DNA from: Parelaphostrongylus tenuis
Taxonomy: Eukaryota > Nematoda > Chromadorea > Rhabditida > Metastrongylidae
Direction of reading: 5' to 3'
Length of the DNA stretch: 64,000 nucleotides
Assembly (NCBI GenBank): GCA_019055375.1
Contig: JAHQIW010004262.1
Location: 62,001 to 126,000 of the forward strand
Every line of letters starts with the position of its first letter. Within the stretch, counting starts at the first letter, position 1. The notes below the pieces were generated by a model. That model made no database searches and was not told where the DNA came from. It saw only the letters and a list, made by a program, of their open reading frames with translations. The position numbers were made by a program, and so were the translations under genes. This document shows, in pieces, positions 22,999 to 34,611 of the stretch.

Positions 22999-25900
22999 GT
23001 TTGAAAGCCAAATTTAGTCCCAGAATCATCATTTTCACGCTTTCGAATGGATATTGATATCTTAGTAGAAGGCCATGCACAGACGCTAACAGAGCAAACG
23101 AAACTAACCAAAGCCGGAACATAATCTTATTTTGCTTCTTTATTGCACAATGATGGCCTTTCAAGCAACTAACTCAAGGTGTTGATATTGAAAGTCTAGT
23201 GTAAAAGTTTTTTCCATCGAAAAGGTCGTCTGAGCAATCGCATATCTTCAAATATACGCGTCGTTTAGAAACGATCAGACATGCTTATTTCGTTCTCTCC
23301 CATCTATTTGAAACTTTCTTCATTAGTGTTTACTATTTTCGTCTAATTCACTACAGATAGCTCTTGCTCAAATCCTTGCTGGTCAAATTGAACTTAGACT
23401 TAATCACAAGGATGAGGGCGAACGTCCAGGATACATTAAAAAAGTCAAGGTATGAGTTCTGGTGACGTTCGATACTTTTCTAAATCTATCTTTCCTTATG
23501 TTGCGCAGTTATTCGTGCTGTTCAGTATCTTACTGGATTGATTCACATTAAAATCGACAAATTTATCGGCGTCACAGAGGCTCATGCTCCCTTCTACAAG
23601 GTACGAGAAGTTTTTTCTCAGTCATCTTTTGCTCTCTCATTAAGAGCGTATGTTTAGGTAAGCACCATGTACCTCAAGGAGATTGGAGATATTGCCGGAC
23701 ACTATCGTGAAGCGCTTCGTTATCTTGGTGTTGAAGACATCGGCAAGATGATTGCTAAGGGAATGCAAGTGCAGGCAAGTTTGGTAGTCACAAGTTCTCA
23801 TTATCTTTGTATTTCAAATAATGTTTAGATCGTATTGATTGGATTTACGGCATTGCTTGGCGAGAATGTGTACAACTTCGGCGAGCTAATGGGCCTTAAA
23901 ATTATTTTCAAAAAATTTTCATAGAGTTAATAACCATCATCACGATTTTACTACATGATTTGTTATCATATTGACGCAATATGCATGAAATTTTCCCAGT
24001 GATATTGTATGTGGTAGGCAATTGACCAATAGAAACCGTTTTGGCTGCATTTTCCTATTTGCGAATGGAAAGTTTTCAGTCGGCTTACCATGTTCTGAAA
24101 ATACTTGGTGGCTCAAGTGAGAAATGGCTAGCTGGTGTGAGTTTTTTCTTTACGCCCTCCTTGACTAATTGTCAAGTTACATAATAGATAGTAATCTTGC
24201 CTCCCATTTAGGTGTTGTATGCGTTTAACAGTAGTGACCTCAACAAATTCTATGCACTAGAAAAACACTGGTAGAAATGGAACGACCTTAAAAGAAAAAA
24301 GGATCTTCTCCTTGGCAAAATTCGTCTTCTCGTTATCATGGACGTATGTTCAGCTGAATTATTAGATTTATTCCAAACTTGTGACAATTCATACATATGA
24401 TTCTTTGCGATGTTTTATTCAAATAACTCGATTTATAGCTAGCCCTTGCTCGTCCATCGAAAGAACGCAAGATTACCTTCAGAGAAATTGCTTCGAGATG
24501 CCAAGTCCTATTAACGAAGTGAGTTTGATTCAGATTCCCTTCTTTTTTGCTGAAGTTTATGCTTTCTTACGTATTTTTGATTGTTGTTAAGAAAGCATTT
24601 AAAGTAAGAAAGCATTTTGCTAGTATTTTCAATAATCGGTATAATCGATACTATTGCATTATCGCAAGCCATCTTCCAACCTTTTGTGAGCAAGACCTTT
24701 TACACTTTTTCCTCAAATTTGTAGTAGCTATTCGATGACGTAAATTTTGTTTATTTCGACAATGTTCTCAATTTTTAGAAGGCATAGTATGCTGTAGCAG
24801 GTAAAATATGATTAATTATCACGTTCCGCGTGCACTGTCGCGCGTCTGTCTAGTTACGCTGCGCAGCGATCTTGATTTCGCCTCGAAAGGGGCGATTGGC
24901 CTTACTTATGCGAAAACCTCTCCTCTTACATGAAGTGTTCTACGTTTTCCGCCGTAGTATTGTAGAATAGATTTTGTTTCTATCGTTCTATTGGTACCAG
25001 TCTTTTATTTTCATTTTATATTCCCCAATTATACCCACTGTGAAGTCTAAGCAACACTCAATCACTAGTAGGGTGAAACTTAATCTTCTTTTCGCTTTTC
25101 CAGCGCTTTATGAAAATCCTTTTAAAATCCAGCCTTAGTTCGAGAATCGTCAAAAGCCACCACGATTACTGTAATAATCACGCTGCATTAATAACAGTAT
25201 TGCTGTATTGCTTCGCTAATATTCAATGAATAGTATCAATAACACCTCGGAACGGCTTAGCTTAAGAAAGTACTCAGAATCGTCAAAATTTATGCTATTT
25301 AATGACTGCATAGGTATGTTGAAAGACCATCCACCAACCCCTAACCAAGCAAAAAATGCGCAACGCGTGTGAAATGTGATCTTATTTTCGCTGTTACTAT
25401 ACACTATGAGCCTTCTTAGAGCTCAAGTACATTATCGAGATCGCCAAGATTTAGACTATCAAATGGCAGATGGAAAGCCTAAGGACAAAGTGAAAAAGGT
25501 CTTGTCTACAGAAGATTGATAATGGAGCACGATAATGGGCCTAATGTGTACAGCGTTATCGAAAATGATAATGTTCATTTCGTATCCAATGACGCCTATC
25601 ATTTTCTGAAATGATTGCCGCAATATCTATGTATATTTCAAACTCTTGATGTAACTCCATATTCACACTATGGCATAAAGTTCGGCACAAAAGAAAGAAC
25701 TTGTTTTCAGGTGGAGTTCCTTATTATGAAGGCTTCAAGCAAATACTTAGCGCGAGGAGCGACTAACCAAGTCAATCAAACTTGTCCTTATTAAATGGGT
25801 TCAACCAAGAGTGCTGAACACAACACAGTGAGAAACAGTTATCTCGAAACCTTCATTTTGTTGATGATTTAGGTCCTGCTGTTTTTTTTTTGACTTCCTC

Positions 25901-26229
25901 AAACTCACTGATAATCTTATTGCTGAATTTAAGGTACTATCGTTGGTGAATCGTATTGCAACATGGAGCAAGGACGTTATAGCGATGGAGAATATCGTTA
26001 GCGAAAATGTTCGAGAAATATTGGCTAAGTCATAAACATGACTCTCCTTCTGTTCGTGATCTGCTGTAACTACATCTGTATCCATAGCGTTAATTCGTCA
26101 AAGATATCATGAAAATCTGACGCTTCTGTTCTCGTGCGACGTAGGAAGCTTTTCCCTGAATTTAGTTGTCAAAAATGTGTTTTTGGTCAAGATTCAAGAG
26201 TAGATATGGGATAAAGCTTCCGTATTAAC

Positions 26230-26400
26230 ATCGAAGGGAGCGCCATGCATTCGTCGCCAGTTTTTAGCTTTATTAGAGGTGATTGAATGCATATTTGACC
26301 TTTGGAATGACTCCCGGTGGCCTAACGATGTATCAGATCAGTGCTGCTATCCTCCTAGAGAAGTCTGGTGTAAGTCCAGTGCCGAGTTAGTTCTCAAGGA
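26230..26400 (-). repeat. tRNA-derived short repeat, family 1 (truncated)
   Basis: Matches the body of the family 1 element as seen at 47835-48113, for example GCGCCATGCATTCG and AATGACTCCCGGTGGCCTAA against AATGACTCGCGGTGGCCTCC. The tRNA-like head is missing at the right end. Confidence 0.6.
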
Positions 26401-27669
26401 GACTATTCACTATCTGAATTCAATGAGACATTGGGCCAAAAAGCAAGGAGATAAAGAGCACAATAAAGCTCATCAAATATAACTTGTGACCACATCTTCA
26501 TCACATCCGTGGAGTGACTACTGTTACAAGAATCCATTCGAAGAGAAGTGCAGAATAGTCCATATCACAGATTACAGCACATGGCATTATCAAATAATGA
26601 AGCAAGCCTAATCACATCAAAAAAGCAACTTATAAGCTATGACCTATTAGAGCCAGTATTATCGAAGTATTTGCAACAAAACATAGTTTAGCGAAAAGTT
26701 TTGGACGAGTGGAGATTGTTGAATCGATTTGGTGTTAGAGAGCCGCTATACCAGTTATTAAAATATAGCCTCCCAAGATATTAGCTAGACATGTTGTTTC
26801 GATAGCAAACGGCATAACTACTTAATGGCTTGAGTATACTATATTTCTTCTTAATGTTCTGATGTGGTCAATAAAAGTAGTTTTAAGATTATTTAAACAG
26901 TGGCTAGTGGGGCGGAGCACGTACGACATTAACTCTGTGCACACCGTCTTTCAGGGGACGCAATGGCTGCTACAGCCTCTACAGGGGCCACTCATTCCTC
27001 GATGGTTCACTCGGTGCGCAGAAGAGCCTGCTGTACTTTTTGTACTAAACTCATTGTTCATCCAGCGCCAATGAGTAACCGTAGCTCGTCCAAAGAGAGC
27101 TGCCCTTTCGACTCTTCGGGGACTGCGTGCTATGAATGCGTCGCATCTCAAGGCAGAACAGGTGGTCAGCATCTGCAGGTGTAACCGACGTGAGTGTCTC
27201 GCGAGCTACCAGCGCAACGCCTCCTGCTATCAATGGCGGTCCTCAAAGGGTTATGATTTTTCAATTAATTTTTTATTTTCGATTACTGCTGCTGAATGGA
27301 ATGTGCTGCCTGGGGGACGTTGTCAGTCAAAAGGCGCAGAAATGCCTCTGTCATCCATGAACTGATATCGCATTAATTGTAAGCATCATTCTAACAAGCG
27401 GTTTATTGTTTCCTGATGTTCGAACACTGTGATGACTGTTCGTGCAAGATAAGCAAACATTGTTTCAAATGCAGACAAAAACTTAGTTGTACAGCAGGAA
27501 TTGGTACCACAGAAATTGCGAGATATTGTGGTTGGCAAATCTCCGCTGGGGTCATGGCATAGCGAGCCAAAGATTAAGCACTGTCCTACATGACCACACC
27601 AAGAGGGGTTGATCGACGTTGTGAATGTATTGAAGTGTATATCATCTATTTCCTTTCATGAAATCCAGT
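26401..27669. other. No gene recognised; locally GC-richer block
   Basis: The part from about 26890 to 27350 is richer in G and C than its surroundings and stays open over several frames on both strands, which is expected by composition alone. I found no motif in any of these frames. Confidence 0.4.
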
Positions 27670-27707
27670 CAATACCATTATGGAGTACTGTAGAAATCCG
27701 TCAAGTT

Positions 27708-28040
27708 TCAAATCCTATTCAATCTAGTCCGACAGTGCCCTACTATGCATAAGCAGAAGAGGTAGCCGGTGAGGATACACACCGCGGTGATGTCATCGAT
27801 ATGATGAGTGTCGACGACTAAGTTCAATACTCTGGTGAAAATGTTTATCAAAAGAAAGAAAAGTAAGCTTGGTTTATTTACTGATGTCGACAGACCTGGT
27901 CTGTACATCGTACCATGGGTTTCGTCTGCAAATAAGAAAATTGAAAAAAGTTCCAATGCTGGTAGAGAACTAAAGCGTTGGTCATTACCTCTTGAGAAAT
28001 CCAATAATGGACTTTTCTTCTTCGACTCCTTTTTCTGCAT
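27708..28040 (-). pseudogene. GWT1/PIG-W-like C-terminal fragment, two exons
   Basis: On the minus strand an exon ending at 27989 (MQKKESKKKSPLLDFSR, donor GTAATG) is followed by a 63-base intron with acceptor TTATTTGCAG and an exon at 27708-27925. That exon is open for 218 bases, encoding a hydrophobic tail with NIFTRVLNLVVDT and a final RTRLNRI before TGA. The length equals that of the left copy at 17494-17711. GWT1/PIG-W is a multi-pass ER enzyme that acylates inositol in GPI-anchor synthesis, and the fragment would be its last two membrane segments. Upstream exons are not present: a GT microsatellite begins just before the first codons. It is a truncated gene piece; family identity is tentative. 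Confidence 0.4.
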
Positions 28041-28052
28041 TCCGCCAGGAAT

Positions 28053-28141
28053 ATGTGTGTGTGTGTATGTGTGTATGTGTGATGTGTGTGTGCGGTGTGT
28101 GTGTGGTGTGTGTGTGTGTGTGTGTCATGTGTCATGTGTGA
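28053..28141. repeat. (GT)n microsatellite
   Basis: A nearly pure GT tract with occasional A and C interruptions, directly upstream (minus sense) of the GWT1-like fragment. Confidence 0.9.
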
Positions 28142-28860
28142 AAGAGTCTCCCTTTTCATAGCGGGGTTTCAACTTCTAAAGGGCACTTTGAGCGCATCAC
28201 CACCATGAGATAATGGGCTACCTTGCTCGCATTCTCCGGACCACGTCCATATCTTGAATTATACTGTACTTCCGAATGCTTATTTTTTAGAGCTTAATAA
28301 ACAGCGTCTTCTTGTGCTGTAGCATGATAGAAACTGAGCTTACAAACGTAATGAAGTTCGGAACTGCCGTTAAGATACAATAAATTTCATTTAAATAACG
28401 ATTTCTGAAGGCTTAGCGAGGTCGAAATGTGGAACATTAGCTGCCCATGCAATAACAGATAACACTTTTACACAAACGAAGCAAGCCAACGTAAATGTGA
28501 AGAACGACATCTATAAAATCGCGATGCAATTTTTATCTTTCTTTTCTCCCGGTTTTCTTCAGATTTTAGATTTTTAGAAAGATTTCTTTCTTTAGTGCAA
28601 CTACTGTGAAGGTCCTTCACAAACAAAGCTTAGTATGAAAACCAGCATCTATCAAGCTGTCGAACGACTATAAAAACGTAAATTTATAAGAAAAAAGAAT
28701 GACTATTCACCAGCTGGAAATACGTTCCCTTTCACAACGATGTGGTTCAGTCGCGAAACAAAAAAAATTTCCCTAACATATGGGCGCTCTTCTTACTCGA
28801 ATTATCCTTCTAGAAATCTTTTAAATGATATTCCAACAATTCAAAAGACTAATACTATAT

Positions 28861-28898
28861 ACGTCCAGGCTCTGAAGAAGGCGGGTCGCCGAAACGTC
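28861..28898 (+). ncRNA. Hammerhead-ribozyme-like motif (plus)
   Basis: CTGAAGA (28872-28878) and GAAAC (28891-28895) are the two halves of the hammerhead core. Between them GGCG pairs with CGCC, and the flanks ACGT (28861-28864) and ACGT (28894-28897) are self-complementary, allowing a 4-bp stem III with a C at the cleavage position. An unpaired A next to the core and a very short stem I weaken the case. Penelope-like elements are known to carry hammerheads. Confidence 0.3.
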
Positions 28899-29509
28899 AG
28901 CCGAATTTCTACAACTGTTTTATCAACCTCGCGTCAGCTAATCAAGATAAGTTTTCTCCATTTTCAGATATTCCAACATTTACGCACGATAAGGTTTTTT
29001 TCCAAGATCTCAATTTACCTAACAATTCCCCTTATTTCCATTCAGATGAGCAGCAATACAAATTTGCGAAGCGACGCCGCAAATGCAGTACTAGGAGTTG
29101 CGCGACGTTGTGCGTGTAGCATAGCAGAATGTTACACGTCGTCACGACACGGTTAATAGTCATGATTATATGAAATAAAAGAACAACATTACCTGAGGAA
29201 TGATTGCTGTGAGCCGAGCAGATTTTTCTTTATTCCTAAGCTAACAGCAGTTTCATAATATGTATCATTTGTTGTCGTTTTCGCGTTTGTGTTTTTTTAT
29301 ATCCAGATTGACTCGAGTAGATAATCAACAAATGGTTGGTTTTACGGGAGTGTATTTGTTGCTATATCGAGTCGAATTCAACATAGTGATAGACGAAGCC
29401 CGAAATCAAACTCGCAAAGCTCAAAATGGCAAAACTAAGGGAAGACTAGCGTGATAATATGTTTTGAGCCGCGTGTTATGAGCTGCAATATGTGTACTAT
29501 AAAAACCTA

Positions 29510-29545
29510 GACAGGCGCCTGTTTCGTCCTTGTGGACTACTCAAT
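29510..29545 (-). ncRNA. Degenerate hammerhead-like motif (minus)
   Basis: Read on the minus strand: TTGAGTA, then GTCC-ACAA-GGAC, then GAAACAGGCGCCTGTC. Stem II (GTCC/GGAC) and the GAAAC half are perfect, and ACAGG/CCTGT can form stem III with a C at the cleavage position. The CTGANGA half is altered at two core positions (TTGAGTA), so this copy should be inactive. Confidence 0.4.
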
Positions 29546-30681
29546 AACACTGTTTCCCTCGGTTCAGGCGATCTTTTGGAACATACTCCTATATAAAGGA
29601 ATCGACGCCGAATAATAGATGACTGTAAGTCGGGTGAGAAATCCCCGACATTACACTAAATCCATCTATAAAAATGAACTCCTTCGAAGAAATTTTTTGG
29701 ATTTTCAATTAAGACAGAAATATTAATTTTAGTAACAAAAATCGCATTTCATATGTAAACCACTCCTGCGTGGTGTGTTGATGCGTAAGGATCCACAGCC
29801 GATCACAACTTCTAATCGATAGCAATGCACGACGTGTTTGAAGCTCGATTTCTCGCTGAATAAAAGTTTTCTTTAGGACTTGTATTGATCATTTGATAGC
29901 TTCAAAATAATATTGGGTTTCACAGACTTCGATCATCCTCCTAATCTGCACCTTTTTTCTATCTCTTGAAAAACGCTCCTTTTGCTTTTGTTTGAGTTCT
30001 ACCAACTGTCTAACAGCTCAGCTCTCAAAAATTTCATTGATATGTTCTTTTTTGAAATGGCTTTCTTATTGCGCTGTAACAGCAAAAACAAAATTAGGTC
30101 TGTCATTTTGACATTTTTCGCTAAACAAAGCTTTTCCTTATTAGACTATTAGTAACCATTTGATAACTTTAATCTCCTAGATTTTAATAATGTATTTGCT
30201 CTATAAAAAGGACTTTCTGATGCGCTGTAGCAGTCAAGAGATTACTAAGTTTCGCTCAGCACAACATTAGCACCAAACCACCGTGCATTGCCGATGAGTG
30301 GATAAGGATTTTGCGAAATGGCTGCTAAGCCGCCGCGCTATTTCGTGTGTCAAATTTCCAAAACCCAATCTTCTTTGAATATTACATAGCACCATAAAGT
30401 CTTTTTCGAAAACTAACTTTATAAGGAAACCATCAGCCGTGAAGTATTTTGCGGCACAAAAGCAATCGTAATGGAAAGTATTACAAAATGAGTTCCGTCA
30501 CGATCAACCGACTGTGAAACACTGCACAACGAGTGGTCTTTTCACCTCACAACAGTGTAAGTTGTTCCGATGCACGTGTCCCGGTTTTGGTAGCGTCATC
30601 AGTAGGGCAGGTCCTTCGTCTCTAGCCAGCCTTCTCGAGGGGAACCCATACTTCATACATAGAGTAGGCGGCCACGTATAA

Positions 30682-32233
30682 GTCAACAAAGTGACTTGTG
30701 TGCATTTAGGCTGAGTCCTCGTTGCTCACCTTTCTGAATGCTCAATTTTTTCATCGAGATGAATGTACATGGAGCACCATTATTCTTCTCGATTTTTCCC
30801 TATGTGTAGAGGAAACAAAATTCGTTGTTGTACAGTCCATACGAGGAAGTTTCTCTCCATTTGTGTAACGGTAACAAACTCTCCAAGAAATTATATTATT
30901 CAAATAAATGTGCAGAAAGTAATCATGTGTAAAGTGATAAATGCTGTTTCAATAAATTATTATCAATCAATCTGTCTTGTCTCTGATAATCTCCTTACAC
31001 GTTTTGAACCTTTTATGAGGTTTGGTACGGCACTTACATAGTACCAGACAGCTACTGTTTCGGCTTTCCAGGTTCTTCAGTTGCAAGGTACCCTTTGGTT
31101 CAATCGATCCCTTGGAAGGTGATATACACCAACTTATGAATCGACACCAGATTTTTCGAATCACCGCGCGTCGAGTGACAAAATCCTCCGACATCGCAGT
31201 GACCAGAGTCGAGCGCTTATAATTCGGCATCGATTCCAATAACAATTTGGGTGTGTACCCTTTGAATGGGATTGGCTGGACTGAAAGGCACCGTGCTACT
31301 GATGAGCCTGGAAAGGAACAACAGTCACTAGAACTACATGGTTGCCGTACCAGATCTCATGAAAGGCTTAAAGCATGTTATCAGATCACCAGACTATTAT
31401 TGTTTTTGAGCGAGATTCATATAAGCAGACAAAAGCAAAGGTACGACTTATCATTCTCTTATATTATTGAAATAATCCTGAATCTTGCACCAAAAACAGC
31501 GTTGTAATGCAATTATTGCTGGATCGTACTAGAAAATGAACTGCGCAGAACTACGATGAATACGATTGTGGCAGTTTCGCTAGTAAAAAAGCAAAACTCG
31601 CTCTATTGATCATAAAATTACTTGCCAGAGTAGGACAATATAGAACTTAGGTCCGAAGAATTGCTTAATAGCGGCAGTACCTTGTTCAAAGTAACATCTT
31701 TTTGGGAAGCATTCCTTTCTTTATACTATTCTCATTTCACCATGATTGACGTAGTGCGTGAAGACGAAGAAGAAACACTTTATATGAAATAAGTCAGCTA
31801 AGGTACTACAAATTGGATCATGATGAATACAATTTTTTTGTTATCACGAATGAATAACTGGAAGCACAGTCAGTTCTGCAAAATTTTCGGACCGAGTTTT
31901 TAAGAACGCTAGTCGAAGTTGAAAAGCGACATTGCTAGTTTGTAGTTGGATTGCTAAGCGACGAGCAGTTTCGCTACAGTTTTCTCTTTGCACTTTCAAC
32001 ACTATAGTGCATTGAGCCGTCAAATATCGACAAACGCTTGTAAGTGACTGTTTTGTCGTGAATCATGTGAACAGAATTGTTTCACAACGTTATATTGTTT
32101 GAATCGCCACGCAGTACGAAACCATTCGCTTTGGAATTACACTAGTTTCGCTGTTATTGAATTTGGAAGAATTTCCAGATCTGCAGGGACTCCATTTCCA
32201 CAAATACGCACATAAACAGTGAAACTTTCCTGA
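30682..32233. repeat. Left arm of a large palindrome
   Basis: About 1.55 kb, near-identical to the reverse complement of 34612-36164, with scattered differences (for example AGCAGACAAAAGCAAAG against AGCAGCAGAAAGCAAAG). The outer end is GTCAACAAAGTGAC. Within the arm a second, diverged inverted repeat runs from about 30975-31135 to 31236-31395, built around CCGTACC and TTATCAGA blocks. Open frames in the arm show no motif I know. Confidence 0.85.
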
Positions 32234-32349
32234 GATCCGAGAAAATTACTGTGTCATCATATATGGATTTAGTGCAACGGTATAAATAATTGATTTACAC
32301 GTGAGGAAAGGTAGACAATATTTTTTATATTATGGATAATGTAGTTTAC

Positions 32350-33070
32350 AAAAGTTTTACATTATACAGAGACTGCCATGAACTAATTGGCGCCTTATTA
32401 GTATTCGGTGGTATTTCAATGATAGATACCGATTGCTCAGACCTGTTTTCCAAGCAACGTTTTATAGTTGTACTTACCTTAGCTGTACCTATCTTATTTG
32501 AAAAGAACGGAGGGCTGAATGGATTTTTTTCCTTCATTCGAATTTTCGTTCGTGGGCGTGTCGTTTTCTCTAAACCCATGCCGAGGGCTTAGAAATTTGT
32601 ATCCATTAGAAGTGGCCATTTCCCGTGTCAGTTTCACGATTTCTACTTCCTGGTCTTCTCTGGTACACACACACATTGGCGGCTATTCGCAACATGCTTT
32701 TTAGTAACGCCTTTTCTTATGTGAGGGATGTGAGGAGAGATAGTAATCCAGAATATTCTTATTACTTGTCTTTTGGTACCACTTCATTATGTTGCCGTTC
32801 TCGGCTAAGTTCATTTGCACGTTCAAGAAAGGGAGCCAATTTTTTTTTGTTCCACGGGTGATCTATGTACTCTGACTGTTCTTTCAACAGCCTGAAACTT
32901 CCGTCCATTTTGTCCTGAATGCAACAGATAGCCAAACAATCATTTATATACCTACATTGTGTGATGTCCAGAGATCCATTTCTGGGGTTTCCACTTTCGA
33001 CCTGAAATTAATAGCTAGGCCACGCCTCAGTCGCTGCCCATTGCCAACTCTCTCATTTGCACAAAGTATT
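32350..33070 (-). mobile_element. Penelope-like element, reverse transcriptase remnant
   Basis: Minus-strand frames give, in order, FRSKVETPE, then CRYINDCLAICCIQDKMD, then LPFLNVQMNLAENGNIMKWY, then NKNILDYYLSSHPSHKK, LLKSMLRIA, then REMATSNGY and SNKIGTAKV. This order fits the palm-to-thumb part of a Penelope-clade reverse transcriptase, where the catalytic motif is RYVDDC. Here that motif reads RYIND, losing one catalytic aspartate, and at least three frame changes plus stops interrupt the frame. The GIY-YIG endonuclease domain expected downstream is absent: the palindrome arm begins instead. Dead copy. Confidence 0.65.
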
Positions 33071-33296
33071 TTGGGGATCATCCGAGGATTGAGCAGTTTA
33101 GCAACTTTCTTGATAGAACCATGGACTGCTGAATCACCACCCCGCTAAGCTTACATAGATTACAGAGGCAAGACGGAGTAGATTTTGATATAGCAGTCTC
33201 CATCCTGCTCAGCATAAACCATAAGCACGAAAGATTTTAGAAGCGTTTCTAGGTAACATAACCAATCCATTTAGTAGTGATGATGTGATCTAGAAA

Positions 33297-33515
33297 GCGG
33301 TTGTGGCTCAGTGTTTAGAAGTGCTCTCCGTCGTAAGCATGGTCGATGGTTCAATTTCGCAGTCATGCTCATCAAACCTTCCATCTCTTTGAAGTAGGTG
33401 AAATGCTACAAAACCTGCCTCGGAGGGTGAGTGGCAATGAGTTCATACATCGATGGGCCACCACGAGTCACCAGTAAGGGTGAGATGTGCATTTGATCAC
33501 CTCAGGCGAAGTTGA
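33297..33515 (+). repeat. tRNA-derived short repeat, family 1
   Basis: Starts with GCGGTTGTGGCTCAGTGTTT (A box) and GATGGTTCAATTTC (B box), then the shared body through GGGCCACCACGAGTCACCAG to CATTTGATCACCTCAGGCG. It is the most complete plus-oriented copy and lies in the centre of the palindrome, beside the Penelope remnant. Confidence 0.7.
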
Positions 33516-34611
33516 ATTTTGGAGACGATTTTATGGCACATCCATCAGGCATTGATAACCGCCACAAGCTTTATCCTTCTATACCTATTATGTGCTTTGC
33601 AATTTGAGTATACCAATTGAGTTCCTTCATCTCCATGGCGCGCGGCAATTAAAATTCGCCCCGAAACGCGACGCTGAGCGACACGGAACAACATGTATGA
33701 AGCAATAGTCAAATTATCGAATCCCTTTAGAGCAAATCTCAATTGTTTACCTGTAAAACTTGAAGGAAAGGGTTACGCAAAATACCACTTCAATCAGTGA
33801 TATTCCATGTGCTGTTTCTGCAGACTGATGGCTGAGATTTCCAACAATCTAATGAAAATGATGTGGTGCTGAAGCAGTCATTACGTTAAGGGCATCACTC
33901 TGAGGGTTTAAGCAGCTGAAACCACAGATTGAAGCGAATGATGTCCTGTTCTGTGCTTTTTTTTTACAAAAACAAGCATTGATTGCGCATTTCATTAAAC
34001 CTTGGCATAGACATTTATTTTTCGTTCTACTGATTGCTGACCAGATTGTACAAGGTTTTTAGGAATCTTTACCGTAGTTGACGCTTTGACGGACGCCGTT
34101 ATCACATTTACGATGACTCGAGTTCGGCGTCACATTGGTTGATTTTCTGGCTAAGAGTAACTAAAAATATTCTCCAAATGTTATATCAAATATGAAGTAT
34201 TTCTCAAATATTATCTCATCATACATAATTCCAGAATCGCTGAAGTGAGTCGTCGTGATCAGTGGTACTTCGTGGTTTCTGGGTGATCAACAGAACTCAT
34301 TTGCTCCCCTGCTGATAGTCCTTACTGAGAAAGTCGGTGTAGAATTATATGACATTTAGCAGGTAAGTGTCTGTATTTGCTTTCTAGTGTTATTCAGAAG
34401 AAAACTCTGAACTGTCACCAATTTATGCTTGACTTTGCCATTGCTAATTGGAAGGACATTTTTTGGCAGATTCGACTTCAACAACACCATAATTGTCGTT
34501 CATCTTCACAACTGAAAGGGAATCGAATAGAACACCTATAAATGTCGATTACATTTTTCACCATTTTCCTAAAGTGCATAGCATAGAGGAAGTAAATAGC
34601 TTTTTAGAACA
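33516..34611. other. Centre of the palindrome, right part
   Basis: Single-copy within the window. No protein motif was found on either strand; the N-terminal half of the Penelope-like reading frame, expected here on the minus strand, is not recognisable. Confidence 0.4.

Larger units (their letters stand above)
20524..26035 (+). pseudogene. rpn-9: Unprocessed pseudogene of proteasome lid subunit Rpn9 (PSMD13)
   Basis: Rpn9/PSMD13 is a structural subunit of the lid of the 26S proteasome regulatory particle. Thirteen exon-like blocks match it in order, separated by introns, so this is a genomic copy, not a retrocopy. Visible matches: DIWLKFEQLYTRK (20524-20635), NPAF (21859-21946), FISEFEHRINALQFVEVFL (from 22011), KEAAYDFLP (22156), IKIDKFIGVTEAHAPFYK (to 23600), MYLKEIGDIAGHYREALRYL (from 23658), GFTALLGENVYNFGEL (23829), LYAFNSSDLNKFYALEKHW (24212), RPSKERKITFREIASRCQV (24438), VEFLIMKASSKYL (25711), then WVQPRVL, and RIATWSKDVIAMENIV before TAA at 26033-26035. 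Lesions: in-frame stops after FLP and after LEKHW, a frameshift in the second exon and another after the VEFLIM exon, and a lost donor at the end of exon 1. An intact parent gene must exist elsewhere. Confidence 0.85.
27670..28667. repeat. Right member of an inverted duplication
   Basis: Reverse-complement partner of 16842-17745. It contains the GWT1-like exons at 27708-28040 and a GT microsatellite that is absent from the left member, so the microsatellite arose or expanded after the duplication. Confidence 0.65.
28668..30681. other. Repeat-rich flank with hammerhead-like motifs
   Basis: No gene recognised. The plus strand is open at 28740-29156 (138 codons) and spans one hammerhead-like core; the translation has no motif I know. 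A second, minus-sense hammerhead-like core lies at 29510-29545. Confidence 0.4.

Noticed and set aside
26862..27365. Several overlapping open frames on both strands
   Set aside because: They coincide with a GC-richer block where stops are rarer; none has a motif, and the frames contradict one another.
27808..28161. A 117-codon plus-strand frame ending in Val/Cys-rich sequence
   Set aside because: It is antisense to the GWT1-like exons and runs through the GT microsatellite.
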